64,000 nt of DNA from Nostoc sp. MS1 (lineage in GTDB: Bacteria; Cyanobacteriota; Cyanobacteriia; Cyanobacteriales; Nostocaceae), in assembly GCF_019976755.1 (NCBI RefSeq), contig NZ_AP023441.1, positions 1,857,501 through 1,921,500 on the forward strand. The letters run 5' to 3'. Below the pieces are notes generated by a model that worked only from the letters and a program-made list of their open reading frames with translations, was not told the DNA's origin and ran no database searches. Positions 28,456-37,177 of the stretch are shown in pieces; the first letter of the stretch is position 1; every line of letters begins with the position of its first letter. Both the position numbers and the translations under genes were made by a program.

Positions 28456-29543
28456 AACGTGAGTTCGACGGAGCTAAAAAATGGCAGGAGGTAGAGCAGG
28501 CAAGTCTTTTGGATAAATATCAATAGATGGTTTTTTAGGCAAATAAGTATAAGCTGCCAAGCCTGCCATTAAATTAACCAAAAAGTTAAGTGGACTACGA
28601 TGTCGAGAGTGTTCTATTTGACAAATATTTTTGAGATGGTCATTCACTGATTCAATGACTGCTCGTTTACGTAACAAAATTTTATCAAGCAACTTGACCA
28701 AGCGATTTTTCATGTTTTTCTTGGATTTAGTAATTAGCTCTAAACCTCGTTCGTATAACTCTTCAAATAATTTTTGTGAAACATATCCTCGGTCACCAAA
28801 CAGTTTGCCAATCAAATCCTCAGTCATTTCTGGCACTGGCTTGCGGTCATCTACGTTGGCAGAAGTTAATTTAAATGCCAACAATTCACCTTGGTCATTA
28901 ATTATCAAATGAAGTTTGAATCCGAAGTGCCAACCGACCGAGTTTTTGCCCCAATTTACTAATCCTTTAAATACTTTATGTGCATGGGCGCGGCAATTAT
29001 GGCACACATTAATAGGCGTTGAATCAATAAAACTAATTCCCGTAATTTCTCCTGTCCTTGTATGCAAAAAGCAGCACAACAGCATTAAGCACCACGGCAT
29101 CAATTCTACAAATCTGTTGTAGCTCACCAAGTTGGGAAATGCCCCACGCCAACCAGGTAGTACGTGCAATGTATAAAATTCCTTAAATGTTCGATATCCA
29201 CTACCATGAAAGGCAATGACTATTGTCATCACTTCCGATATGCTCATCCTTGAGCGACTACGACGTTCTCCTGTTATCGATGGTAGCTGTGGGATCACTT
29301 GCCATAACTGTTCCCACTGTTTACAGAAATCATCTACATCACAGAATACTTGTGTAATATCGAGGCGAGATACAATAGTAGACATAGCCGAGACCCTGAT
29401 TTTGTAATGATATTTTTTAGTCTCGGTCTTTTTTATGTTTTTTTCACCCTCTTGCCATAAATTTTACTGTTCTTTGATTTCCTTGTTCGCCAATTCCTTT
29501 TTATACTAGCTTTCTGGCTTTCTTCTCTCATCGAACTCACGTT
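28456..29543 (-). mobile_element. Insertion sequence of the IS982 family (1,088 bp)
   Basis: The element is bounded by terminal inverted repeats AACGTGAGTTCGA (28456-28468 and, inverted, 29531-29543). It is flanked by a direct repeat AATAT at 28451-28455 and 29544-29548, the likely target-site duplication. It carries one intact transposase. Intact ends, duplication and open frame suggest recent insertion. Removing it restores a continuous spacer downstream of pstB. Confidence 0.9.
28474..29385 (-). CDS. IS982-family transposase
   Basis: The 303-residue DDE transposase has an N-terminal helix-turn-helix-like region (SISEVMTIVIAFHGSGYRTF, about 47-66). The catalytic acids are Asp in SFIDSTPINVC, Asp in LFGDRGYVS and Glu in RAVIESVNDHLKN. 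The open frame is complete, with ATG 29385, and fills the element between its inverted repeats. The start codon is about 160 bp inside the right end, enough room for a promoter. It should be active in transposition if expressed. Confidence 0.93.
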   Translation of the reverse strand: MSTIVSRLDITQVFCDVDDFCKQWEQLWQVIPQLPSITGERRSRSRMSISEVMTIVIAFHGSGYRTFKEFYTLHVLPGWRGAFPNLVSYNRFVELMPWCLMLLCCFLHTRTGEITGISFIDSTPINVCHNCRAHAHKVFKGLVNWGKNSVGWHFGFKLHLIINDQGELLAFKLTSANVDDRKPVPEMTEDLIGKLFGDRGYVSQKLFEELYERGLELITKSKKNMKNRLVKLLDKILLRKRAVIESVNDHLKNICQIEHSRHRSPLNFLVNLMAGLAAYTYLPKKPSIDIYPKDLPALPPAIF

Positions 29544-29548
29544 AATAT

Positions 29549-30313
29549 AGGTTAGTTTTTTCCCACCGTTCTACTGAAATCAATACAAACTATCCCGATT
29601 TGTAATTAATTCTTCATTAAGCAAAAAATAAATAGGTAGCAGATGTAATTTAATTGTGTCTAAGCAGTTATTAATTGGTTGATGACATTATTTGTATACT
29701 GAAATATTAATTTCTTAGGTAAAATTCCTGTGTGCGAAGGGCATTATGTCTTTCGCAAAGTTTTCATGAGGATGAGGAATTTTAAACAACATTTTCCCTA
29801 CATCTTATGAAATAGAAGTTATTATATATCGTGTAAAATTAAGATACATGGGTATTTTACATGCTACATAAGTAGTATGTAATTTATATTATTTTACGCT
29901 GAATCTATCAGGTTTTTGGGCAGAAAAACCAAAATCATTCAGTAGATATACTGTTTACTAGTGTTCAACCCAATAAAGTTAACTTGTTGCTTGATACCAG
30001 TATACACAAGTCAATTTAAGCCTATGAGCAAAATACTACCTTGAACCAGACTTACAAGTAGGTAATAAGTTAATGATCTTCTAAACTGCTTGATTTTAAC
30101 TAGCTGATATCTTACCACATTTATTTTTAAAGGAAAACCATTTTGATACAAATATTTGTCTAAAAAATACTGCTATTTAGCTATAAATGAATATTTCCTG
30201 GTATTCCTGATTTGGAACCATGATTATTCAATATTGGCTTCACAAACCGTGAAACAGCAGCACTGATTTTTACTAATTTGTCAAGTCAATATTTTTGATA
30301 AACATTTCTCAGC
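29549..30313. other. Long spacer upstream of second pstB
   Basis: No gene is visible. It holds two overlapping possible stems: GTAAAAT (29833-29839) with ATTTTAC (29854-29860), and ACATGCTAC (29859-29867) with GTAGTATGT (29872-29880, one G-U pair). I see no three-repeat Pho box here. Confidence 0.45.
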
Positions 30314-31099
30314 ATGAATAAACTAATTCCAGCCATCAGAGTCAAAAATCTCAGCTTTTACTATGACACCCAGAAAATACTAGAAGAGGTGTCAATGGAT
30401 ATTTATGAGAATAAAGTGACTGCAATTATTGGCCCTAGTGGTTGTGGAAAATCTACTTTTATTAAATGCCTCAATCGGATGAATGAACTAGAAGCCGAAG
30501 TGCGAGTTGAAGGCAGAGTAGAATTTTATAATCAAAATATTTATGAGCGTCGGGTTAACTTGAATCGGCTACGCCGACAAGTAAGTATGGTACATCCCAA
30601 ACCTAATCTTTTCCCCATGAGTGTTTATGATAACGTTGCCTATGGAGTGAAAATAGTTGGTTGGCGACCAAAATTAGAGATAGATGAAATTGTCGAGTCT
30701 GCCCTAAAAGAGGCTGATATTTGGGATGAAATCAAACATAAAATATATAAATCAGCGTTAGACCTTTCTGGTGGTCAGCAACAGCGTCTATGTATTGCCC
30801 GTGCTTTAGCTGTGAAGCCAAAAGTTCTGTTAATGGATGAACCTTGTTTTGGTCTTGATCCCATAGCCAGCATGAAGGTAGAAAGCTTAATTCAAAGTTT
30901 ACGTCTTCGTTCTGAACTAACAATGGTAATAGTTAGCCACAACTTGTCTCAAGTTGCTCGCGTATCAGATTTCACAGCTTTCTTACAGCCTAATGAAAAT
31001 CGGATTAGTCGGATGGTTGAATTTGGTCTGACCAAGAAAATGTTTAATACTCCTGCTGATTCTCGTACTCGTGAATATGTGTTAGCCCGTATGGGGTAA
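30314..31099 (+). CDS. Second PstB-like ATPase with altered Q-loop
   Basis: The 261 residues are closely related to the first PstB. Walker A GPSGCGKST (40-48), signature LSGGQQQRL, Walker B VLLMDEP and a conserved His in VIVSHNLSQ are intact. The Q-loop reads MVHPKPNLFPMS, with Phe-Gln replaced by His94-Pro95. Gln is normally needed to sense the gamma-phosphate and couple to the permease. The DNA codons (CAT CCC) are unambiguous. The D-loop region also differs (CFGLDPIAS instead of CSALDP). It has no permease genes beside it and lies 1.9 kb past pstB. It may be a paralogue in decline or one with a changed coupling role. Extra PstB copies are common in Nostocales. Confidence 0.9.
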   Translation: MNKLIPAIRVKNLSFYYDTQKILEEVSMDIYENKVTAIIGPSGCGKSTFIKCLNRMNELEAEVRVEGRVEFYNQNIYERRVNLNRLRRQVSMVHPKPNLFPMSVYDNVAYGVKIVGWRPKLEIDEIVESALKEADIWDEIKHKIYKSALDLSGGQQQRLCIARALAVKPKVLLMDEPCFGLDPIASMKVESLIQSLRLRSELTMVIVSHNLSQVARVSDFTAFLQPNENRISRMVEFGLTKKMFNTPADSRTREYVLARMG

Positions 31100-31102
31100 T
31101 AT

Positions 31103-31137
31103 CAATTCAAAATTCAAAATTCAAAATTCAAAATTAA
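31103..31137. repeat. AATTCAA heptamer tandem repeat
   Basis: Four perfect copies of a seven-base unit (AATTCAA/AAATTCA) lie immediately after the second pstB stop. This is another class of Nostocales short tandem repeat. Confidence 0.7.
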
Positions 31138-31375
31138 GAAAGTGATACTTAGCATAGATTTGGGCGTTTGCATTTGTATCATATTTTTCATGAAATGGTG
31201 TGAATCAGAATTTTTCCTTTGTCCTCCTCGTCTTCTCTGTCCCTACCCCCTATAAACACATAGGGGAGAATAATCACGCATAACTTGACTAATCTCCCCC
31301 ATCTTTGTATTTAGTTACTTTCCGCACCTGAATGTGAATCACAGGGAACACAAAATAAGAATTTTGCTATTGTTA

Positions 31376-33160
31376 CTAACCAACACCAGATATGGAAGCA
31401 CCTAACCAGCCGGCAAAGTTTGCTTGCTGTGTGGCATCGGGATTTTGCACTGGTAATAGCTGGTATTTTGTGGGTCGTGGTGAATCGAGAGTTACGGAAT
31501 AAATACGTAGTTCATCTTGGTGGAAAACTGCTACCTGAATAGTATCATTTGCTTGATAATCTTTGAGGCGATCGCTCAATTGATGGGCTGTGATTTTAAT
31601 ACCGGCGATCGCTAGTAGTTCATCACCTGCATCAATCCCTGCCAGTTGTGCCGGTGAACCAGCTTCGACAAATTTAATTACTTCCCGGCCATTTTCCGTA
31701 TTTACCTTGATTCCCAAGTAAGGTTCTTCCTCTCTTTCTGTAACCAACTGCAACCCAAAAGGTTCTAAGTATTGGTTAAATGGTAATTCTTCTGTGCCAT
31801 CGATATAACGGGCAAAGAAATCTGTCAAATCAACCCCAGCTACCGATTCAATTACCGCCTGTAATTGTTCTGGAGTGTAGCCAATCTCGGCTTGACCAAA
31901 CTTTTGCCACATTTGCCGCATCACATCATCCAAAGAACGCTGATTGCGATACCGCGCCCTAATTAGCAAATCTAGCAACAAAGAAACCATCTCTCCCTTT
32001 AAGTAGTAGGAGACTTGGGAATTGCCTGTATTGGTATCTGGGCGATAAAGTTTAATCCACGCATCAAAACTCGATTCAGACAGTGGCTGTACTTTCCGCC
32101 CTGGTGTGGTTAATAATCTAGTTATTTCCTTACTCCAATAGTTTAAGTAAGCCTTGGCATCATAAATGCCTGCTCTTAAAGGAATCAATAAATCGTAATA
32201 ACTAGTAGTCCCCTCACAGAACCATAGAGAAGGTGTGTAATTTTCCTGATCGTAGTTAAACACTTCCAAGGCTTGGGGACGGATGCGCTTAACATTCCAC
32301 AAGTGGAAGAACTCGTGTGCTACTAACTGGATGAAACGTTCGTATTTATCTTGAGAGCGGAATCCAAAACGCTGATAGATTAGAGAGCAGCAATTTTTAT
32401 GCTCTAAACCTCCGTAAGCTTGAGCAAATAGATGCAGCAAAAAGACGTAGCGCTCATAAGGCAATCCGCCAAACATTTGCGCTTCTACTTGGATAATTTT
32501 TTGGGTATCTCTAATTAGCTGCTGTACTTGATAATTACCTTGTCCCCATATTGCCAGTTCATGAGGTTTTCCTAATACCTCAAAGTGATATGACTGGTGT
32601 TCCCCAATCTCAAAAGGACTATCTACAAGCGTATCAAAATCAGCCGCATAGAAAGTATTAGATTGCTCATTGACAGTAGGTAAGGGAGTAGTTATCCGCC
32701 ATTGAGGATAGGGTGGGAGGACGGTAACGCGGATTGGTAAATTTTCCCATCCAGGTATTCTAAAAAACAATGCGGCCCCATTGAAGTAACCGTGAGTAGC
32801 ATCTAAATGATTGGTTCTTACCGATAGTTCGTTTGCAAAAATTCGGTAGCGCACCGTTACTTCTGACACATCACCCTTATTGATTTGCCAGTGGTTTTTA
32901 CTGATTTTACGCCAAGGTAGAACTTTATCTCCTGCAAAAGCAGTGAAATCTTGTAAATTCTTGGCGTACTCGCGCACCAAATATGATCCTGGTGTCCACA
33001 CCGGCATTCTTAAGTCAAGAATTGGTGATGAATAGTTTACGATTTGCAAACTCACCTCAAATAGATGCGTCTCTGGTTGGGGCATTGCCACCAAATAATT
33101 AATCGTCGGCACGGTGTCCTGAACGCCAATATCGATACGAGGTGCTGTCGCTTCAGTCAT
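31376..33160 (-). CDS. M61 family metallopeptidase with PDZ domain
   Basis: The 594-residue zinc peptidase belongs to the glycyl aminopeptidase family. An N-terminal beta domain (about 10-200) precedes a thermolysin-like catalytic domain with GGLEH (250-254), the zinc motif HEFFH (282-286) and the third ligand Glu316 in FCEGTTSYYD. A PDZ domain follows (about 463-560; YLGIKV, GSPAQLAGIDAGDELL). No signal peptide is seen, so it is probably cytoplasmic. Substrates are N-terminal Gly/Ala peptides in characterised members. It starts at ATG 33160 and is monocistronic. Confidence 0.92.
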   Translation of the reverse strand: MTEATAPRIDIGVQDTVPTINYLVAMPQPETHLFEVSLQIVNYSSPILDLRMPVWTPGSYLVREYAKNLQDFTAFAGDKVLPWRKISKNHWQINKGDVSEVTVRYRIFANELSVRTNHLDATHGYFNGAALFFRIPGWENLPIRVTVLPPYPQWRITTPLPTVNEQSNTFYAADFDTLVDSPFEIGEHQSYHFEVLGKPHELAIWGQGNYQVQQLIRDTQKIIQVEAQMFGGLPYERYVFLLHLFAQAYGGLEHKNCCSLIYQRFGFRSQDKYERFIQLVAHEFFHLWNVKRIRPQALEVFNYDQENYTPSLWFCEGTTSYYDLLIPLRAGIYDAKAYLNYWSKEITRLLTTPGRKVQPLSESSFDAWIKLYRPDTNTGNSQVSYYLKGEMVSLLLDLLIRARYRNQRSLDDVMRQMWQKFGQAEIGYTPEQLQAVIESVAGVDLTDFFARYIDGTEELPFNQYLEPFGLQLVTEREEEPYLGIKVNTENGREVIKFVEAGSPAQLAGIDAGDELLAIAGIKITAHQLSDRLKDYQANDTIQVAVFHQDELRIYSVTLDSPRPTKYQLLPVQNPDATQQANFAGWLGASISGVG

Positions 33161-33719
33161 CTGTAGTTAAAAGTGATAAGTTCTCAGTCAAAAGTCAATA
33201 CCATACATAGTTAATAGTTAATAGTTACTGGTCAATAGTCAATAGTTAACCAATGCAGACTCAGCATTTTGGGGCGCATTGATACTAATCACAATGACAC
33301 AGCCAGTATCAATCAGCCTACTAAAAGAAAACTCTCTAGTGCCAGCTATTACTGGGTTTCGCTCTTGCGGAGGAGACTTGCACAGCATTAACAGCCTATT
33401 TTACAAAGTTCATTTATTATATAAACGTAACATAATTAAATATTACGTTAAAATGAATTAACGCAGATTAAAAATTTAATATTTTTGTAATAATTCAGCA
33501 TATGCAGCCTGAACACTAGCTTTTTTCTCCAAACCTCAGCACTCATTAATACCTGGTAATATATAAATTTTATCAAAACTACTATTAATTACAGACTAGG
33601 TATAGTCTCAGGAAAATGCAACTGCCACCAAATTCAAAGTTGATAAAATCTACTTTATAGATATTTGGGTAATATGCTGCTAATAATCGGAAAATATACA
33701 CATTACAACGAATATTTTC
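33161..33719. other. Spacer with heptamer repeats and an inverted repeat
   Basis: Heptamer repeats of the TCAATAG/TTAATAG type occupy about 33185-33250. An inverted repeat ATTGATACT (33278-33286) and AGTATCAAT (33305-33313), centres 27 bp apart, could be an operator. A 55-codon frame from ATG 33294 crosses it but has no ribosome site and looks fortuitous. Confidence 0.5.
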
Positions 33720-34403
33720 TTAAACTTTCCCTGCTAAATTTAATAGTTGTTTAAAGTTTATGAGATAAATAATATCATTAACGTTATCAATTTTAATCCA
33801 TCCCTTTTCATCTAACTTTTTCATAATTTTACTAGTTTCTTCAACACTAATTTCTGTAACTTCTGCTAAATCTTTGAAGGGAATATTAAAAATTTCCTTG
33901 CCGATATTCGATTCATGACCGTAACTTTCACCCAAACTAATTAAGGTGTGGGCTAATTTAACAGCCGGTGGTGAAGAACGAATTTGTAAACGTTGATTAA
34001 TGTGTCGTAGCCTTCGCACCATGAGTTGTAGCATTCGATGATGCAACTGTGGATCTTTAAAAAGAATTTGAATAAAACGTTCTCTGGAAACGCTCAGTAA
34101 TTTGACAGGCGAAAGAGCGATGACATCAGTAGAACGCGGAGATTCATCTAAAATGGCCATTTCTCCAAAAAAATCACCCTTGCCTAAAATTGCCAAAGCA
34201 ACAGAATCATCACCACAAGTACGGCGTACTTTGACCCATCCAGACACAATAAAATAAACTGCATTACCCCAGGCATCTTCCATTAAAACTGCTCTACCTG
34301 TGGGATATTCATGATCGATTGCAACATTGAGTAGCCATTCTAAAGTTTGTGGGCTGGCTGTACTCAATAGGGGAAAAATATCACTAAAAATTTCAGTTTG
34401 CAT
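33720..34403 (-). CDS. Crp/Fnr family transcription regulator
   Basis: The 227-residue protein has an N-terminal cyclic-nucleotide-type beta-roll (about 20-125; GDFFGEMAILDESPRSTDVIA in the phosphate-binding cassette region), a dimer helix (about 125-150) and a C-terminal winged helix (about 150-220; FKDLAEVTEISVEETSKIMK as recognition unit). The cassette has GEMAILDESPRS, similar to the canonical GExA...RSA pattern. The Arg is followed by Ser, so cAMP binding is plausible but not proven. There are no cysteines for an Fnr cluster. It starts at ATG 34403. The target genes are unknown. Confidence 0.9.
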   Translation of the reverse strand: MQTEIFSDIFPLLSTASPQTLEWLLNVAIDHEYPTGRAVLMEDAWGNAVYFIVSGWVKVRRTCGDDSVALAILGKGDFFGEMAILDESPRSTDVIALSPVKLLSVSRERFIQILFKDPQLHHRMLQLMVRRLRHINQRLQIRSSPPAVKLAHTLISLGESYGHESNIGKEIFNIPFKDLAEVTEISVEETSKIMKKLDEKGWIKIDNVNDIIYLINFKQLLNLAGKV

Positions 34404-35025
34404 GAAATATCTACTGAGAGTGAATTTGTTAAATAAAAAATAGAATATCTATTATAAGTTTTCAATTCAAAATATGGACATATATTGAGAAAAAACTGTA
34501 AATCTTCAGAGACTATTTATAAGGTAATTCTTAAGTAGGGTGCGTTATGGCTTCAGCCTAACGCACCGTTAGATCAGATGGTGCGTTAGGCGCTTCTATC
34601 AAATTTTTCATGAGAATTTATAGTCAAAGTCTGTGCCTAACACACCCTACAAGAATTTTATTTTTACTTTATAAATAACCTCTTAGATACTGATTTGCTT
34701 ATTGGCGCAATGTATTTAAGAGTTTATCCATAAATATATTATAAAATAGGAAATGTATGAATAAGAACAGGCTCAAAAGCTGCTTTTCATAAAGATTTTA
34801 TAATGAATCTATAGGGCTAGTACCTTAGATGGAACAAGTAAGAGTAGTACATCTTGCCTATGTAAAACCTTAAGTATAAATGTAAATTTGTCTTATATTT
34901 TTCATGATTGATTCCTCTCCTAACTGTTATTATTCTTAACTGTAAATTGGTCAAAGATAGTCTGGCTTGTCATTACAACATAACAATTATGGTAAAAATC
35001 GAAATCAGAGGTTTTACTGACGGCG
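34404..35025. other. Intergenic region carrying a MITE-like element
   Basis: Apart from the inverted-repeat element listed separately (34508-34686), nothing gene-like is visible. The remaining sequence is AT-rich. Confidence 0.5.
34508..34686. repeat. MITE-like element with terminal inverted repeats
   Basis: The left end reads GACTATTTATAAGGTAA, then AAGTAGGGTGCGTTA. The right end, inverted, reads GGTTATTTATAAAGTAA, then TTGTAGGGTGTGTTA. The pairing arms of about 40 bases, internal GTGCGTTAGGC repeats, small size (about 180 bp) and lack of a gene fit a non-autonomous miniature element. A partial copy of one end lies at 22110-22153. Confidence 0.65.
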
Positions 35026-36195
35026 TTATAACTTACTAACTGATTGTTCTTCATTATTATCCGTCAGTATTTTAACTTGATGGTCTAATTTTTCGACCAA
35101 TCGAGTTAGGGTAGACAAAGCCTCTGATTGCTCAGATTTGAGGTGAGGATTCAATTGTAATTTTTGCTGTAACTCGTGCAGTTTATAAGTTAGTTGTTGG
35201 GAAATACCGATAACATCTCGACTCAGATGAGCTAACTGTTGCTGTTGATAAAATTTTAAAGCTGCGCCTCTAAGTACTTGTAATGTAGCCTCTTCGCCAT
35301 TTAGCCCCGGCATTACACGTATACGCAATAATAAACGGCTGTCTTGGTATTGACATTCTTTTTCTATCTGTTGTGGTTCTGCAACTATACCCAAAGGAAT
35401 TGCCGCAAAACGCTTCAATTCATTAAGCACTCCTTGAAAAGTAGACAAGGGTAAATTTTCTAATATGGACTGCAAAACTCCATTGTCACTCCAGATGATT
35501 CTTCCCCTGTATGGTTGTCTCTCCAAATACAAACGACCAATTCCCCCACCAAGAACTCGCCCTAGTAATTCTTCTAATAATTTTTTCGGTGGTAGGTTTA
35601 TCAGTGCTTCAATAGGACTAAATAGTTCTGGCGTTTGTACTTGTAAAACAGTCAAGTCATTCAAGAGAACTGTGGGTGTTTCTTGGCTGGCAGTGGTTTC
35701 TAAAACATTATTGCTAGGTTGGGAATTACTTTGTGAATGGGAGATTTCCACAATGGCTGTTTCTAACTCCGAAGATTTGTGTAAGTAGGAGTTCGTATTT
35801 ATACTCTCTAGTAAATGTGAACGTGTATCTAGCTGTTGTGCTGGTTTGGCTTCTAGGTCTGATGTGTTCTTATTGCTGAGGTATTTGGAAAGTAAAGTAC
35901 GGTGAATTTCATCTGTAATTTTTTGGGTATTCATTGTGCCTTTAATATATGACACAATGCGGTTTACATATTCTAATGCGCCACTATCTTCTGGATTCAC
36001 CATACCCAGCGATAGCTGATTATCTTGTAATTTTAAAGGCAAAATTTGGTGGTACAGGCAAACCTCAAAAGGCAAGAGACTGTCAATTAGTTGGAATATC
36101 TGCTCAAATTGAGACTCTGGCAATTCAGTAAGAGTGGGGTTAAATTGTTGTCTAGTTACTCCGGTATCAGCTGGTTTACCCTCTGAAGACCACAT
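35026..36195 (-). CDS. PilB/GspE N-domain-like protein lacking the ATPase core
   Basis: The 389 residues include an N-terminal MshEN/T2SSE-N-type domain (about 20-110; LLPFEVCLYHQILPLKLQDN, LGMVNPEDSGALEYVNRI). A low-complexity linker rich in Ser/Thr/Gln follows (about 115-185). A region like the second PilB N-domain (about 200-330; LEELLGRVLGGGIGRLYLE, then LRIRVMPGLNGEEATLQVLRG) comes before a coiled-coil tail (about 335-380). No Walker A or B motif is present, so it cannot be a pilus motor. It may bind a PilB partner or cyclic di-GMP, since MshEN domains do so in other proteins. It starts at ATG 36195 and stands alone. Confidence 0.75.
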   Translation of the reverse strand: MWSSEGKPADTGVTRQQFNPTLTELPESQFEQIFQLIDSLLPFEVCLYHQILPLKLQDNQLSLGMVNPEDSGALEYVNRIVSYIKGTMNTQKITDEIHRTLLSKYLSNKNTSDLEAKPAQQLDTRSHLLESINTNSYLHKSSELETAIVEISHSQSNSQPSNNVLETTASQETPTVLLNDLTVLQVQTPELFSPIEALINLPPKKLLEELLGRVLGGGIGRLYLERQPYRGRIIWSDNGVLQSILENLPLSTFQGVLNELKRFAAIPLGIVAEPQQIEKECQYQDSRLLLRIRVMPGLNGEEATLQVLRGAALKFYQQQQLAHLSRDVIGISQQLTYKLHELQQKLQLNPHLKSEQSEALSTLTRLVEKLDHQVKILTDNNEEQSVSKL

Positions 36196-36621
36196 AGGTT
36201 TGCTTATTTTGTGTTTCTTTATATTCTATTTGGCAATTTGAGACTTGGCAGTCAATAAATATACTGAGTTAAACGAGCAACATTATTTAACGGTACTAAA
36301 ACTAAAGCAGGTTATATCAATTTGAACAATATTTGCAACACATCCATTATCTGTAGGGACGTACATCTGTGCGCCCCTACTTAATCTCCCTTTTTAGTGG
36401 ATGTTGTTCTTGAGATACAGTGTTATGTTGATCATCGGCGATATTCATCACCGCAATCACCGATTAATTGATACAAATTGCGTGATTGAGTAGAGATAGT
36501 GTTGATGCGATCAGTGAAGCTGGGCGTTCCGCGATCGCCATCTGCTGTATCTAAACTAAAACTAAATACCTTGGCGTTATCTTCAATATGTTCTGATCAT
36601 TTTTTTTTAATTTTGAATTAT
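36196..36621. other. Spacer with hairpin repeat and coding relic
   Basis: It holds a GTAGGGACG/CGCCCCTAC hairpin repeat (36353-36380, related to 22200-22223) and the coding relic listed next. Nothing else is recognised. Confidence 0.5.
36432..36596 (-). pseudogene. Protein-like open frame without a start codon
   Basis: A 54-codon minus-strand frame has protein-like composition (KVFSFSLDTADGDRG, FTDRINTISTQSRNLYQLI, ending GDEYRR) and a HIP1 site in frame. It begins right after TGA (36599-36597) and has no ATG, GTG or TTG near its N-terminus, while an ATG one base out of frame (36600) stops after five codons. It probably is the C-terminal remnant or frameshifted end of an unknown gene. It lies just downstream of the cytochrome gene on the same strand. 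Confidence 0.4.
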
Positions 36622-36957
36622 CTATCGCCAGCCTTTTTCCGCTTGTTCTAGAACATAAGCCGCGACATCTTGTATTTCCTGTACGCTGAGACGGTCTTTA
36701 TAAGCGGACATATTATTTTTACCATTAGCGGTGATAGATTCAACCGCTTCTAGAGAATCCATACCATATTTTTTTAATGCCTTCTTGTGCAAGTTCTTAC
36801 CCCGTCTGACTATATTCCCACCATTCATATGACAACCAGCACAGTGAACTTTAAAGAGTTGTTCACCATTGGTTGTGTCTGCTGCTTTTACAGGTGAGGT
36901 GAAGGTGTAGAAGCAGAATAAAAGAGTTACTAATAGTAATTTGAGTAGTTTCTGCAC
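36622..36957 (-). CDS. Cytochrome c6-like protein
   Basis: The 111-residue protein has a signal peptide (about 1-25, ending VKA) and one haem site CAGCH (Cys39, Cys42, His43). The sixth ligand is Met83 in NGKNNMSAYKDRL, and the C-terminal helix QDVAAYVLEQAEKGW is typical of cytochrome c6. Cytochrome c6 carries electrons in the thylakoid lumen from cytochrome b6f to photosystem I or oxidases. The basic stretch RRGKNLHKKALKK and NNMSAY in place of NAMPAF suggest a paralogue (c6B/c6C type) rather than main PetJ. It starts at GTG 36957, supported by GGAG seven bases upstream. Confidence 0.88.
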   Translation of the reverse strand: MQKLLKLLLVTLLFCFYTFTSPVKAADTTNGEQLFKVHCAGCHMNGGNIVRRGKNLHKKALKKYGMDSLEAVESITANGKNNMSAYKDRLSVQEIQDVAAYVLEQAEKGWR

Positions 36958-37177
36958 TTAGCATCTCCGATAATAGTTTATTTTTCAGCAAAAATTATTA
37001 TAAACATATTTATCTTCCCATAGGAGGAGAGCAATTTGTATATGACTTTCTTTAGTTAGATTTATTGAAGTTTATGTCGGAAGGAAGTAACCCAAGTATT
37101 ATCTATTTATTCATAATATTAATGGAAGAATATCAGCAAAAATTTTATCCATATTATCTAAATCACGAGAGTTGAAA

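Noticed and set aside
31263..31303. GGGGAGA...TCTCCCC as a terminator between pstB-like and M61 genes
   Set aside because: The loop is over 20 bases and no T-run follows, so it is too weak to call.
33294..33461. 55-codon frame from ATG 33294
   Set aside because: There is no Shine-Dalgarno sequence, it crosses an inverted repeat, and the C-terminus is AT-driven (NIIKYYVKMN). I treat it as chance.
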